This document shows, in pieces, positions 17,453-27,650 of a DNA stretch of 64,000 nt. Within the stretch, counting starts at the first letter, position 1. Each line of letters opens with the position of its first letter. Below the pieces are notes generated by a model that searched no databases, had not been told where the DNA came from, and was given only the letters and a program-made list of their open reading frames with translations. The position numbers and the translations under genes were made by a program. Source of the DNA: Calditrichota bacterium (lineage in GTDB: Bacteria > Electryoneota > RPQS01); the NCBI GenBank assembly GCA_020637445.1, contig JACJVZ010000001.1:992001-1056000 (forward strand), read 5' to 3'.

Positions 17453-17980
17453 ATGTCCACACGAACACCAAAAGAAAAATCTCGCATCGAACTAACTGAG
17501 ATTCAAAAACTGATTCGCATGATCGAGCGCAGCCCGATAAATGAATTCGAGTTAGTCGAGAATGACCTGAAAATAAGAATCTCAAAGAACTCGTCAAATG
17601 GAACCGTTACGGTAGCGTCATTGCCGCAAGCGCCGATGATGGCCCCGATGGGTTATCCTCAACAGGCAGCGCTTCAAGCGCCGCAGGCAACCGTTTCCGC
17701 TGCTGCTCCTTCCGAGCCCAAAGCTCCTTCGGCAAATGTCGTGGAGGTCAAGGCTCCGATGGTCGGCACATTTTATCGCGCTCCCTCGCCCGATGCCGAG
17801 CCCTACGTCCGTGTCGGCGATGTCGTCGAGCCCGGAAAGGTGCTCTGCATTGTTGAAGCAATGAAGCTCATGAATGAGATCGAAGCCGAATTCAAAGGCA
17901 AGGTCGTTGACGTTTTGCTCGAAAACGCGCAGCCTGTTGAGTTCGGTCAGGTCATGTTCCGAATTGAGAGAATGAGCTGA
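17453..17980 (+). CDS. accB: Biotin carboxyl carrier protein of acetyl-CoA carboxylase
   Basis: The 175-residue subunit carries biotin between the carboxylase and transferase of acetyl-CoA carboxylase, the first step of fatty acid synthesis. The biotin site is EAMKLMNE with Lys138. An Ala/Pro/Gln-rich linker (residues 55-95) joins the N-terminal helix region (LTEIQKLIRMIERSPINEFEL) to the biotinyl domain, as in E. coli AccB. A good ribosome-binding site, AAGGAG, lies ten bases upstream. Its stop abuts accC with a one-base overlap. Confidence 0.97.
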   Translation: MSTRTPKEKSRIELTEIQKLIRMIERSPINEFELVENDLKIRISKNSSNGTVTVASLPQAPMMAPMGYPQQAALQAPQATVSAAAPSEPKAPSANVVEVKAPMVGTFYRAPSPDAEPYVRVGDVVEPGKVLCIVEAMKLMNEIEAEFKGKVVDVLLENAQPVEFGQVMFRIERMS

Positions 17981-19332
17981 TGTTCAGCAAGGTTCTTGTT
18001 GCCAATCGCGGCGAGATAGCGCTGCGCGTAATCCGCGCGTGCAAAGACCTTGGCATAAGTACAGTCGCGGTTTGCTCGACGGCTGACCGTGATTCACTGC
18101 ACGTACGATTTGCCGATGAATCGGTTTGCATTGGTCCTCCGACCGCATCTCAAAGCTATCTTTCCCCCAAGGCCATCATCTCTGCCGCTGAAATCACGGG
18201 CGCGGATGCCATTCATCCCGGCTATGGATTCATGGCTGAAAACGCTGATTTCGCCCAGATTTGCATGGCGCATGAAATTGTTTGGATCGGTCCTGATCCC
18301 AAAGTTATTCAGATCATGGGCCACAAGTCCGAAGCCAAACGAACCATGATCAATGCTGGCTGTCCGGTTGTGCCGGGCAGTGATGGTGCGGTTAAGGATG
18401 CGTCTGAAGCCCGCCGGCTTGCTGAAGAGTTCGGCTTGCCCGTCATGATTAAGGCCGTTGCCGGCGGCGGCGGTCGAGGCATGCGTCTCGTCCACGACAT
18501 CAACAATGTCGAAACCGCGTTTGAAATGGCCAGTGCCGAAGCGGAGGCCGCTTTCAATAACGGGGACCTCTATCTCGAAAAAGCGATCATCAATCCCCGC
18601 CATATTGAGATTCAAGTAATGGGAGATGGTCGCGGCGGCTGCATTCACTTCGGTGAACGTGATTGTTCGATGCAGCGCCGTCATCAAAAATTGATTGAAG
18701 AGTCTCCGTCACCCGCTGTCGATACCAAGCTCCGCGAACAGATGGGGAAAACCGCCGTTCAAGCGGCAGCCGCAATTAAGTATTCCGGTGCCGGAACGAT
18801 GGAGTTTTTGCTCGACCAAGAGGGCAATTTCTATTTCATGGAAATGAATACTCGTATTCAGGTCGAACACCCCGTCACGGAAATGGTCACCGGACACGAC
18901 CTCGTCAAAATGCAGCTTCAAGTTGCCTTGGGAGAACCGCTTCCCAAACAAAAAGAAGTCACGGTGCGTGGACATGCTATCGAGTTCCGCATCAATGCCG
19001 AAGACGCTTCTCGCGGTTTCTTGCCGTCACCCGGAAACGTCGCGGTCTGGAACCTCCCCGGTGGCCCCGGAGTTCGTGTAGATACCCACGTCTATCAAGG
19101 CTATTCGATTCCGCCGTTCTACGACAGCTTGATTGCCAAACTGATAGTCTACGGCGCGGATAGGGAAGAGGCTCTGAAACGTTGCCGCCGCGCGTTAAGC
19201 GAGTTCATCGTCGAAGGAATTCACACAACGATCCCATTCCACCTCGAAATGCTGGATACCGAGGCTTTCAGGTCGGGACAGGTCCACACTAAGTGGGTCG
19301 AACAATACATGGAACAGCTTGCAAAAGCATAA
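17980..19332 (+). CDS. accC: Biotin carboxylase subunit of acetyl-CoA carboxylase
   Basis: AccC carboxylates the biotin on AccB with ATP and bicarbonate. The 450-residue product has the ATP-grasp features: KVLVANRGEIALRVIRA at the start, the glycine-rich ATP lid KAVAGGGGRGMRLV, the HIEIQVMGD metal region, ERDCSMQRRHQKLIEESPS and FYFMEMNTRIQVEHPVTE with the catalytic arginine. Length matches E. coli AccC. It directly follows accB; the transferase genes accA and accD are not in the window. Confidence 0.98.
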   Translation: MFSKVLVANRGEIALRVIRACKDLGISTVAVCSTADRDSLHVRFADESVCIGPPTASQSYLSPKAIISAAEITGADAIHPGYGFMAENADFAQICMAHEIVWIGPDPKVIQIMGHKSEAKRTMINAGCPVVPGSDGAVKDASEARRLAEEFGLPVMIKAVAGGGGRGMRLVHDINNVETAFEMASAEAEAAFNNGDLYLEKAIINPRHIEIQVMGDGRGGCIHFGERDCSMQRRHQKLIEESPSPAVDTKLREQMGKTAVQAAAAIKYSGAGTMEFLLDQEGNFYFMEMNTRIQVEHPVTEMVTGHDLVKMQLQVALGEPLPKQKEVTVRGHAIEFRINAEDASRGFLPSPGNVAVWNLPGGPGVRVDTHVYQGYSIPPFYDSLIAKLIVYGADREEALKRCRRALSEFIVEGIHTTIPFHLEMLDTEAFRSGQVHTKWVEQYMEQLAKA

Positions 19333-19362
19333 TCATAGAAACACGTCCATTAAGGAATATCA

Positions 19363-19746
19363 ATGAACATCCCGGAAGGATATCTTTATACAAAGGACCA
19401 CGAGTGGGTCAAACTTGAAGGTGATCTCGCGGTCGTGGGTATCACGGAATTCGCTCAAGGCGAACTGGGCGACGTCGTGTTCGTGCAATTGCCGGGCACG
19501 GGAACAAAAGTCGGCCAAGGTGATAGTTTTGGTACGATAGAAGCGGTAAAGGCCGTTGCCGATCTCTATTCTCCGATTTCCGGAGATGTCGTCGAAGTAA
19601 ATCCCGCACTCGAAGGCACACCCGAGATCATCAATCAGCAACCCTACTCCGACGGTTGGATCGTCAAGATTCGACCCAGCAGCTTCGACGGCGAAAAAGC
19701 CGGATTACTTACTCCCTCTGCATACAAGGATCTTACAAGCGCCTGA
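19363..19746 (+). CDS. gcvH: Glycine cleavage system H protein
   Basis: GcvH carries the aminomethyl group on a lipoyl arm between the P and T proteins. The 127-residue product has YTKDHEWVKLEG near the start and the lipoyl site GTIEAVKAVADLYSPISG with Lys63. AAGGA about nine bases ahead of the ATG serves as ribosome-binding site. The 30-base gap after accC leaves no room for a glycine riboswitch. It leads gcvPA and gcvPB, but gcvT is not nearby. Confidence 0.97.
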   Translation: MNIPEGYLYTKDHEWVKLEGDLAVVGITEFAQGELGDVVFVQLPGTGTKVGQGDSFGTIEAVKAVADLYSPISGDVVEVNPALEGTPEIINQQPYSDGWIVKIRPSSFDGEKAGLLTPSAYKDLTSA

Positions 19747-19773
19747 TCAAGGGCCAATTTCTCTTTTCAAATA

Positions 19774-21129
19774 ATGCGCTACATCCCGAATACCCCCGAT
19801 GATCGCAGTGCGATGCTGCGGGCCATCGGGGTATCTTCTTTTGAAGAACTTCTCGAACAAGTTCCCTCATCGCTCCAATTGAACAGACCGCTGAATATTT
19901 CGGACGGAAAATCGGAATGGCAGGTCAGCCGCGAAATGTCGGCTCTTGCCGAAATGAACCAAAATGCTATGGCCCATGCTTGCTTCATGGGCGCAGGCAG
20001 CTACGATCACTACGTTCCGGCAGCCGTGAACGCCCTGGCATCCCGCAGTGAATTTGTCACGGCTTACACTCCGTATCAGCCTGAAGTCGCCCAAGGGACG
20101 CTGCAAGTCATCTTTGAATTTCAGTCGATGATTTGTGAGTTGTTTGCGATGCCCGCCGCCAACGCCAGTCTCTATGACTGCGGCGTCGCGCTTTCAGAAG
20201 CAATTTCCCTCGCGCATGCGCACACTAAACGCAGCAGGTTTGTTTGGAGTGAGGCTGTTAATCCGTCCTACCGTCGCGTTGCCGAAACAAACAACGTCGC
20301 GCAGGGCATGACCTTTGATCTCGCTCCCTCTCCCAACGGATGTCAAACCAACGACGCGATAAATATGCTGCTCGGCGACGATGTTGCCGCACTGGTTGTG
20401 CAGTATCCGAATTTCTACGGCATCGTTGACGATCTCTCAAAGGTCATCGAACGTGCCCACTCGGTCGGCGCTCTCGTAATTTTCGTCGCCGATCCGATGG
20501 CCATGGGCGTCCTGCGTTCGCCCGGACGGCTTGGCGCAGACATTGTCGTGGGCGAAGGTCAAAGCCTAGGCAATTACATGTCCTACGGTGGTCCCTATCT
20601 CGGGTTATTCGCCGCCTCCAACGAATTGGTGCGTCTCATGCCCGGACGTATCGTCGGCATCACAAAAGATGTTGATGGCCGTCGCGGGTTCGTATTGACA
20701 CTGCAAACTCGCGAACAACACATTCGCCGCGACAAAGCAACCTCGAATGTCTGCACAAATCAAGGGCTGGTCGCCACTCGCGCGACATTTTACCTTTCAA
20801 TGCTCGGCCCGAACGGCCTGCGCGAAATTGGCGAAACGTCCGCCCGCCGCGCACGTTATCTGATAAACAAACTCAAAGCTGTTCCCGGCTTTTCACTTCC
20901 GCATTCCGGCACACACTTCCGTGAATTCGTTCTCAATGTACCGGGCAACTCCGAAAAGTTCTTTGAATTCATGTCCGAACGCGGCGTTCTTGCCGGAGTT
21001 CCTCTTTCAAGAATGGGTATTCACAACGACCGCGGCATCCTCGTTGCATTGACTGAAAAACGAACCGTTGAAGAAATGGATCGCTACGCTGAGCTTGCGG
21101 CCGAATACACTGCGGGAGGTGCGCAATGA
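19774..21129 (+). CDS. gcvPA: Glycine dehydrogenase (decarboxylating) subunit 1
   Basis: The 451-residue subunit corresponds to the N-terminal half of the P protein, which decarboxylates glycine with pyridoxal phosphate. Typical segments are MRYIPNTPDDRSAML, CFMGAGSYDHYVPAAV, TAYTPYQPEVAQGTLQVIFEFQ, and SLGNYMSYGGPYLG. The split A/B form is common in Firmicutes, Thermotoga and many FCB-type bacteria. It overlaps gcvPB by four bases (ATGA), implying translational coupling of the two subunits. Confidence 0.97.
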   Translation: MRYIPNTPDDRSAMLRAIGVSSFEELLEQVPSSLQLNRPLNISDGKSEWQVSREMSALAEMNQNAMAHACFMGAGSYDHYVPAAVNALASRSEFVTAYTPYQPEVAQGTLQVIFEFQSMICELFAMPAANASLYDCGVALSEAISLAHAHTKRSRFVWSEAVNPSYRRVAETNNVAQGMTFDLAPSPNGCQTNDAINMLLGDDVAALVVQYPNFYGIVDDLSKVIERAHSVGALVIFVADPMAMGVLRSPGRLGADIVVGEGQSLGNYMSYGGPYLGLFAASNELVRLMPGRIVGITKDVDGRRGFVLTLQTREQHIRRDKATSNVCTNQGLVATRATFYLSMLGPNGLREIGETSARRARYLINKLKAVPGFSLPHSGTHFREFVLNVPGNSEKFFEFMSERGVLAGVPLSRMGIHNDRGILVALTEKRTVEEMDRYAELAAEYTAGGAQ

Positions 21130-22604
21130 GCCGAGAAGTCCTCGCCATGCAAAGTGAAACGAAACTCATTTTCGAGCACAGCCGTCCCGGTCGAATCGGA
21201 TCGCAAATTCCGAATGTTGATTCACAGCTTCCTGAACTCGACATTCCCGAGTCGCTCAAACGTGTTTCAGCGCCGCGCTTGCCCCAAGTAGCGGAGAGCA
21301 CTGCGGTCCGCCACTACGTAAACCTCTCAGTTCGCAATCATCACATTGACCGAGACTTCTATCCTCTCGGTTCGTGCACGATGAAGTACAATCCGAAGAT
21401 CAACGACGAACTTGCCGCTCTTCCGGGTTTTGCGGGCCTAAGTCCGTGGCAGACCGGCTCGACGGCACAAGGCGCGATGCGATTGATCAGCGAACTGTCG
21501 GAGGCTTTGCTTGAAGTCACAGGTATGGACGACATCACTCTCCAACCTGCCGCGGGTGCTCAGGGTGAATTCACAGCGCTCTTAATGTTCCGTGCCTATC
21601 ACTTGAAAAATGGTGACGCGCGCAAACGCATCATTATCCCCGACAGCGCTCACGGCACGAATCCGGCATCGATCATTCTTGCGGGATATCAGGTTACTCA
21701 ACTTCCGTCGGACGAAAACGGTTTGATGGATATCGAGGCTCTGAAGAAAGCGCTCGGCGAAGACGTCGCAGGATTGATGATAACGAATCCAAACACGCTC
21801 GGCCTGTTTGAAAAGAACATCACAAAGATTGTCGATCTTGTGCATGACGCCGGTGGCTTGGTTTACATGGACGGCGCGAATCTGAACGCGCTCTTAGGTA
21901 TTGCTCGTCCGGGCGATATGGGCTTTGACGCGTGTCATATGAACCTGCACAAGACATTCTCGACTCCGCACGGCGGCGGCGGTCCCGGCAGTGGTCCGGT
22001 CGCGATCAAAGAGAAGCTCGCGCGCTTCCTGCCCGTTCCCGTCTTGACTCATCGCAATAATCAATACGAGTGGAACTGGGACCGCCCGGATTCGATCGGC
22101 TCTGTCCATACTTATTACGGAAACTTCGGCATGTTGGTTCGCGCACTTGCATATATCAAAAGTCTTGGCGGCAACGGTCTGAGATCGATCAGCGAAAACG
22201 CAATCGTTAACGCCAACTACCTCCGCAAGAAATTGGCCCCGACGTACCAAATTTACGTTGACAAACCGTGCATGCATGAGGCAGTATTTTCGGGCAGCAA
22301 TCAAAAAGCCAAAGGCGTTCGCACCACCGACATCGCCAAGCGCCTGCTGGACTACGGCATTCATCCGCCGACGGTCTATTTCCCGTTGATTGTACCTGAG
22401 TGCTTGATGATTGAACCCACCGAGTCCGAAACCAAGGAAACGCTCGACGAGTTCGTCGAGGTCATGCTGCAAATAGACCGTGAGGCGACGGAGTCTCCGG
22501 AGCTTCTGAAACACGCTCCGTATACGACTCCCGTGCGAAGACTTGATGAAGCAGGTGCCGCCCGCAATCTTAACATCCGCTATTTCGACGACGCCGACAA
22601 ATAG
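21126..22604 (+). CDS. gcvPB: Glycine dehydrogenase (decarboxylating) subunit 2
   Basis: The 492-residue subunit corresponds to the C-terminal half of the P protein and carries the cofactor lysine, Lys276, in HMNLHKTFSTPHGGGGPGSG. Other family segments are HYVNLSVRNHHIDRDFYPLGSCTMKYNP and PAAGAQGEFTALLM. The first ATG overlaps gcvPA; an ATG seven codons later is a possible start. Both halves together should form the heterotetrameric P protein. Confidence 0.97.
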   Translation: MSREVLAMQSETKLIFEHSRPGRIGSQIPNVDSQLPELDIPESLKRVSAPRLPQVAESTAVRHYVNLSVRNHHIDRDFYPLGSCTMKYNPKINDELAALPGFAGLSPWQTGSTAQGAMRLISELSEALLEVTGMDDITLQPAAGAQGEFTALLMFRAYHLKNGDARKRIIIPDSAHGTNPASIILAGYQVTQLPSDENGLMDIEALKKALGEDVAGLMITNPNTLGLFEKNITKIVDLVHDAGGLVYMDGANLNALLGIARPGDMGFDACHMNLHKTFSTPHGGGGPGSGPVAIKEKLARFLPVPVLTHRNNQYEWNWDRPDSIGSVHTYYGNFGMLVRALAYIKSLGGNGLRSISENAIVNANYLRKKLAPTYQIYVDKPCMHEAVFSGSNQKAKGVRTTDIAKRLLDYGIHPPTVYFPLIVPECLMIEPTESETKETLDEFVEVMLQIDREATESPELLKHAPYTTPVRRLDEAGAARNLNIRYFDDADK

Positions 22605-22605
22605 T

Positions 22606-25395
22606 TTGCGAAGCGAGTGGCTGAAGAATCTCGGCCTCGGGCGTTTCGTTGCGATCGATCTTGAAACAACGGGATTGACGCCTGCCAACGACTCCATTAT
22701 CGAGGTAGGTGCAGTCCGATTTCAAGATGGAGTCGTTGCCGAGACGTATCAGACGTTTCTCGATCCGGAGCGGCCGCTCCCGCATTTCATTACGTCCCTG
22801 ACAGGGATTCGCGACGAAGACGTACTCGGAGCTCCGAGTTTTGATGAGATTCGCTCCGATTTACTGGATTTTATCGACGAAAGTCCGCTGGTCGGACAAA
22901 ACACGTCGTTTGATCTCGGCTTCTTGACCGCACACGGTGGAAGTGATTTTCGCTTCCCCGGCCGAATGATTCTGGATACCGCGGAGCTTGCCCGAATTTT
23001 CTGGGCCGAGCTCCCGAGATTTTCTTTAGGAAGTCTTTGTCGCGCGTTCAGTGTCACGCTTGCAAGTGCACACCGTGCCAGTGACGACGCACAAGCCACG
23101 GGCGAAATTCTCGTGCATTTGGTGGATAGTCTTGGCGAACGAGTTTGGGGCGATCTCGCGGCCGAACTCTATGCGGTTGCCAAACAAGGGCATCACCGTG
23201 CGGAGAAATTCTTCGCGGCACTTCAAGCACAAACGGTAGATATTCCGCCGCCACTGTCTCCCAAACCCGACCCTCGGCCCGAACTCACGCGCGTTTCACT
23301 TGCCTCGTTGGCTGCAGGCGGCGAGTTTCACGAGCATCTCGAAAAGTTCGAGCCGCGCGCGCAGCAAATGCAAATGGCCGAGCTTGTTCAAATGGCCTTT
23401 GAAAACGAAGAGACTCTTCTGCTCGAAGCTCCGACCGGAACAGGAAAGTCTCTTGGCTATCTTGTTCCGGCGCTCGAGTGGGCGCTCGGTGGGGAGGACG
23501 ATTCAGATCGTCAGGTTGTCATCTCGTCGCATACGCGTTCCTTGCAGGAGCAGTTGCTCAACAAAGATATTCGAGACATCGGGCTTGCTACTAAGTCTCG
23601 CATTCCTGCAGCCATACTAAAAGGCCGCGACAACTATCTATGCAAGCGGCGGCTTAACGCCGCGTTGGTTGACATAGATGGACGTTTGTCGGATGGCGAA
23701 CGCCACAAACTGCTGCCTTTAATTCGATGGTCGCATTTGACAACTCGCGGAGACATCGGGGAGATTGGCGGATTTCGTCCCGAGTTCGAACCGCTGTTAT
23801 GGTCCATGGTCTGCTCGGACGGGGCCGCGTGTTCGGGTTCCATGTGCGGCGCAAACCGGGGTGATTTCTATCGAAAAGCACTCGATGAAGCCAAGAAAGC
23901 CAAATTACTCTTGGTCAATCATGCGTTGCTCAGCACGGACTTCGAGCGTTTTATGAGTCCGGGCGAAGATTCCGCGCGTCGGCTGGTAGTGGACGAAGCT
24001 CATCAGTTCGAACGCGCCGTCGTTTCAGCCTATTCGACGGTTTTCAGTGACCGCGTCGTTCGCAATGTCCTTTCGCGCTTCACGGATGAACGGTCGTCAC
24101 GCGGACTACTCGCCAAGCTCGCGAAAGCGGCTCTCGATGACGACATCTCGACCGAACTCGTCGCGCTCGACGTTCTAATCAAAACGCTCTTTCAAAAATC
24201 CCGCCTCAGCTTTCAAGAAGCGGCCGGCATGCCGTCACGGACGGATCAAGATGAATCCAAGTCCCGGCTTTGCTCAAGTACTCCCGAACAGCAGAGGATC
24301 GAAAACGTGTTGTCCCCGCTAATCAACGATCTCGAAGATCTCTTTCTGCGCTTGGACAAAGTTCAATCCGTACTCGCTCGCGAAGAAGAACTTCCGCGCG
24401 ACACAAAAGAAAAGATTCTCGAGCTGAGATCCGCGATCGCGGATTTGGAAGGAACAGTTGAGGTAGGCAAACTTTCGGTTAGTTGCGAGTCGTCAGATTA
24501 CGTTTATTGGTTGGAGTCTTCACAGCGGCGCACCAACCCGACGGTCGCGATTTTTGCGTCGCCGATCTTTGTTGCGGAGACTCTTGACAAACAGTTGTGG
24601 AGACATGCCCGGGGATCAGTGCTGACTTCGGCGACACTTACCCACAACAGTGACTTCACGGTTCTCAGGAACGCATTGGGCATCAGCGACTCCGGCGAGC
24701 GAGCTGTCACCAAAACGGTACTCGATTCGCCTTTTGAATTGCCCGCACAAATGCACTGCTACTGCCCGACGTATTTGCCCGAGGCGAAGCAAGTGCAACC
24801 TCATTTGACAGGCGTCGCGCAGATGGTGGCGGCGCTTATCGAGCAAACCAATCGCTCGATTCTGGTTCTGTGTACTTCGCATGCCAGTTCAAATGAAATA
24901 TTCGAGAAGATCACGCCTGCCGCACGCAAACACGACCGGCCGCTCTTTCAGCAACGCGGTGGCCGTGACACTCACGAGATCATCAAAGCATTCCGCGAGT
25001 CCAAAGGGGGTGTGTTAGTAGGCGCGGCCGCATTGTGGGAGGGAATTGATCTCGTCGGCGAAGCTCTGGAGATACTCGTAGTCGTCAAGCTCCCGTTTGA
25101 CGTCCCGACCGAGCCTTGGCATGAGGCCCGCGGTGAAATGGCTTCGGCTCAAAACAAAGATCCGTTTTATTCTTTGAGCCTTCCGGCTTGTGCCATTCGT
25201 TTGCGGCAAGGTCTGGGGCGTTTGATTCGCCATCACAATGACCGCGGCGTCGCAATTATTGCCGATACTCGGTTGCTCAAAACTCGCTACGGCAAAGTGC
25301 TTCAGCAGCATCTTCCCGTAAAGCCCGAACCTGCTGACGATTTGCCAAGTTTGCTGGACAATGTCCGGAACTTTTTTTCGGGAAATGACTCATGA
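22606..25395 (+). CDS. DnaQ-type exonuclease fused to a DinG/XPD-like helicase
   Basis: The 929-residue protein has an N-terminal 3'-5' exonuclease domain (residues 10-185; Asp18/Glu20 in AIDLETTG, later HRASDDAQATGEI) and a C-terminal superfamily 2 helicase. Walker A is APTGTGKS with Lys281, and the DEAH box is at about 463 (VVDEAHQFERA). Cys346, Cys403, Cys409 and Cys414 are placed like the iron-sulfur cluster ligands of XPD/DinG, which the Bacillus exonuclease-DinG protein lacks. I chose the TTG at 22606, next to the gcvPB stop; a start at 22543 would overlap gcvPB by 62 bases. Role: probably DNA repair or R-loop/damaged-DNA processing. Confidence 0.85.
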   Translation: MRSEWLKNLGLGRFVAIDLETTGLTPANDSIIEVGAVRFQDGVVAETYQTFLDPERPLPHFITSLTGIRDEDVLGAPSFDEIRSDLLDFIDESPLVGQNTSFDLGFLTAHGGSDFRFPGRMILDTAELARIFWAELPRFSLGSLCRAFSVTLASAHRASDDAQATGEILVHLVDSLGERVWGDLAAELYAVAKQGHHRAEKFFAALQAQTVDIPPPLSPKPDPRPELTRVSLASLAAGGEFHEHLEKFEPRAQQMQMAELVQMAFENEETLLLEAPTGTGKSLGYLVPALEWALGGEDDSDRQVVISSHTRSLQEQLLNKDIRDIGLATKSRIPAAILKGRDNYLCKRRLNAALVDIDGRLSDGERHKLLPLIRWSHLTTRGDIGEIGGFRPEFEPLLWSMVCSDGAACSGSMCGANRGDFYRKALDEAKKAKLLLVNHALLSTDFERFMSPGEDSARRLVVDEAHQFERAVVSAYSTVFSDRVVRNVLSRFTDERSSRGLLAKLAKAALDDDISTELVALDVLIKTLFQKSRLSFQEAAGMPSRTDQDESKSRLCSSTPEQQRIENVLSPLINDLEDLFLRLDKVQSVLAREEELPRDTKEKILELRSAIADLEGTVEVGKLSVSCESSDYVYWLESSQRRTNPTVAIFASPIFVAETLDKQLWRHARGSVLTSATLTHNSDFTVLRNALGISDSGERAVTKTVLDSPFELPAQMHCYCPTYLPEAKQVQPHLTGVAQMVAALIEQTNRSILVLCTSHASSNEIFEKITPAARKHDRPLFQQRGGRDTHEIIKAFRESKGGVLVGAAALWEGIDLVGEALEILVVVKLPFDVPTEPWHEARGEMASAQNKDPFYSLSLPACAIRLRQGLGRLIRHHNDRGVAIIADTRLLKTRYGKVLQQHLPVKPEPADDLPSLLDNVRNFFSGNDS

Positions 25396-25808
25396 TAGAC
25401 GCTCTTGATCACATTGCCATTGCCGTCCCGAATATCGACGACGCCATCCAAAATTGGCAGCGGAAAACCGGCGCGCAGGTCACTCATCGTGAGCACGTCG
25501 CGGCACAAGGAGTCTACGTTGCTTTTCTGGCGCTTGCGGATTTTCGTATTGAACTGATTGCTCCGGACTCCGACAGCTCATCCGTCGCGAAGTTTCTTGA
25601 AAAGCGCGGCCCCGGCTTGCATCACATCGCCATAAAGTCTCAAAACGGACAAGAGCTGCTCGATGAGCTTGCGAACAAAGATACGAAGCTGATCAACTCG
25701 ACGCTTCGCCCGGGAGCCGAAAACACTATGGTGGGATTCGCACATCCGTCGGCGTTCGATGGAGTCTTAGTTGAGATTGTCGAGCATCCCGGTGCAAAAG
25801 GGGAGTAG
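25392..25808 (+). CDS. mce: Methylmalonyl-CoA epimerase
   Basis: The 138-residue glyoxalase-fold protein interconverts the R and S forms of methylmalonyl-CoA in propionate metabolism. Metal ligands fit the family: the histidine in LDHIAIAV (residue 7), Glu in FRIELIAP, the histidine in GPGLHHIAIK and Glu in GVLVEIVE near the C-terminus. Length is normal. It overlaps the helicase gene by four bases. The mutase is not in the window. Confidence 0.92.
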   Translation: MIDALDHIAIAVPNIDDAIQNWQRKTGAQVTHREHVAAQGVYVAFLALADFRIELIAPDSDSSSVAKFLEKRGPGLHHIAIKSQNGQELLDELANKDTKLINSTLRPGAENTMVGFAHPSAFDGVLVEIVEHPGAKGE

Positions 25809-25811
25809 TAT

Positions 25812-27650
25812 TTGTCACCCGAACTGTCCGACAAACTGGAGAATCTTCCGCGGGATCCCGGAGTATACATCTTCCGCGACTCACGCGGCAAAGTAATCTA
25901 TATCGGAAAAGCGAAAGTACTTCGCAATCGTGTCCGCCAGTATTTTCAGAAGTCATCCGACGGCCGTCCGCAGTTCGAATTGCTCGTTTCCAAGATCGAT
26001 GATCTCGAAGTCATCACCACAAAGTCCGAGTACGAGGCACTGATCCTCGAAAGCAATCTGATCCGTCGTCATAAGCCGCGCTACAACGTGATGCTGAAAG
26101 ATGACAAGTCACAACCGTACCTGCAGATTGCAAATGAGCCGTTCCCGCGAATCTTTCTCACTCGTCGACCGCAGCAAGACGGATCTAAATTCTATGGGCC
26201 GTACGGCGACTTGCGCTATTTGAAAGGACTGCTTCACGTACTTCGCGGGATGCTCCAGATTCGCACGTGCAACCTTCCTTTGACGGAAGAGTCCATTGCG
26301 AAGAAGAAATTCAAAGCCTGTCTCGAATTTCATCTGGGCCGCTGCAACGCACCTTGTATCGGCAACGAATCGCTCGACGACTACACGAAGCGCGTGAAAG
26401 ATTTCACCTCTGTTGTCAAAGGGCGGGGGTCAGAGATCATCACACGCCTGCACGAAGACATGGAGCGCGCTTCGGACGACTTGCGTTTCGAACGCGCCGC
26501 GCAGCTCCGCGATTGGCTCGCGTCGATAGACAATCTGACGCGCCGTCAAACGATCATCTCGCCCGAACCCGTTAACCGGGATATCGTCGGGATTGCCGTG
26601 CAGGATGAAGATGGGTGTTTGGTGGTCATGCAGGTGCGGGACGGACGGCTGCTTGGAAGAGTGCACTATCCGCTGAAACTTCCGAAGGACACGCCGCTTC
26701 CCGAAGTTCTCACGCAAGCGCTCCAACTTTACTATTCGCGCTCAGCCGTGCCCGAAGAACTTATTCTTCCTTATGAGCCTTCGGATGAATCCGTCTTGAC
26801 CCTCTGGCTTCGCGAACAAGCGGAGAGCAAACTTACAATCCGAATTCCCGCGCGGGGTGAAAAAGTCCAAATGGTCGATCTCGCGGCCCGCAATGCGGAA
26901 CTTCAATTGCAGGAGATTCTGCGTTCTGCGACTAAGCGCGAGCGTATCCCGGCAAGTTTGACGGAGCTCAAGACACGGCTCGGACTAAGGGATTTCCCGC
27001 GTGAAATCGTCGCTTTCGACATTTCGACATTGATGGGCGAAAACAAGGTTGCCGGCATGGTGGTGTTTAAGATGGGACGGCCGGCTCGTGCCGACTACCG
27101 CCGTTTCAAGATCAAAACCGTCGAAGGACAGGATGATTTCGCGTCAATGCGCGAAGCCGTGTCGCGGCGCTTCGCGCGCGTGGTCAAAGAGCAGCAAACA
27201 ATGCCTGATTTGATCTTAATTGACGGCGGCAAGGGGCAACTCGCGGCGGCGATTGAAGCGCTGCATTCCGTCGGCGTCACGGATTACCAAATCATCGGAC
27301 TCGCCAAGAAGCTCGAAGAAATTTACCGTCCCGGCGATTCTGAGCCTTACAATCTTCCCAAGACGTCTTCTGCGCTAAAACTCTTGCAGACCGTGCGCGA
27401 TGAAGTCCATCGCTATTCGATAACGTATCACAGGCTGCTGCGCCAAAAAGAGTCCATGGCATCCGAGCTTCAAGATATTCCCGGCGTCGGTTCGGCTCGC
27501 CGCAAGCTGCTTCTGACAAATTTTCGAAGCATGCAGCGACTAAGTGAAGCCACCAAGGAAGAACTCGTCGCCATAAAGGGGATTAGCCCCGCGTTGGCCG
27601 ACAAAATTCTCGATTTTTTCCGAATACGTAAATCCAGTTCACCCGTATGA
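25812..27650 (+). CDS. uvrC: Excinuclease ABC subunit C
   Basis: UvrC makes both incisions around bulky lesions in nucleotide excision repair. The 612-residue product has the GIY-YIG nuclease (GVYIFRDSRGKVIYIGKA, residues 17-34), a UVR motif (RFERAAQLRDWLASI, about 224), the RNase H-like endonuclease half (AFDISTLMGENKVAGMVVF, then LILIDGGKGQL) and two C-terminal helix-hairpin-helix motifs (LQDIPGVGSARRKLLL and IKGISPALADKIL). The start is TTG, three bases after the epimerase stop. Confidence 0.97.
   Translation: MSPELSDKLENLPRDPGVYIFRDSRGKVIYIGKAKVLRNRVRQYFQKSSDGRPQFELLVSKIDDLEVITTKSEYEALILESNLIRRHKPRYNVMLKDDKSQPYLQIANEPFPRIFLTRRPQQDGSKFYGPYGDLRYLKGLLHVLRGMLQIRTCNLPLTEESIAKKKFKACLEFHLGRCNAPCIGNESLDDYTKRVKDFTSVVKGRGSEIITRLHEDMERASDDLRFERAAQLRDWLASIDNLTRRQTIISPEPVNRDIVGIAVQDEDGCLVVMQVRDGRLLGRVHYPLKLPKDTPLPEVLTQALQLYYSRSAVPEELILPYEPSDESVLTLWLREQAESKLTIRIPARGEKVQMVDLAARNAELQLQEILRSATKRERIPASLTELKTRLGLRDFPREIVAFDISTLMGENKVAGMVVFKMGRPARADYRRFKIKTVEGQDDFASMREAVSRRFARVVKEQQTMPDLILIDGGKGQLAAAIEALHSVGVTDYQIIGLAKKLEEIYRPGDSEPYNLPKTSSALKLLQTVRDEVHRYSITYHRLLRQKESMASELQDIPGVGSARRKLLLTNFRSMQRLSEATKEELVAIKGISPALADKILDFFRIRKSSSPV

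Noticed and set aside
19333..19362. A glycine riboswitch before gcvH
   Set aside because: The gap is only 30 bases, too short for the aptamer.
19774..22604. gcvPA and gcvPB as a broken single gene
   Set aside because: Both halves have full conserved ends and a clean ATGA junction; the split form is well known.
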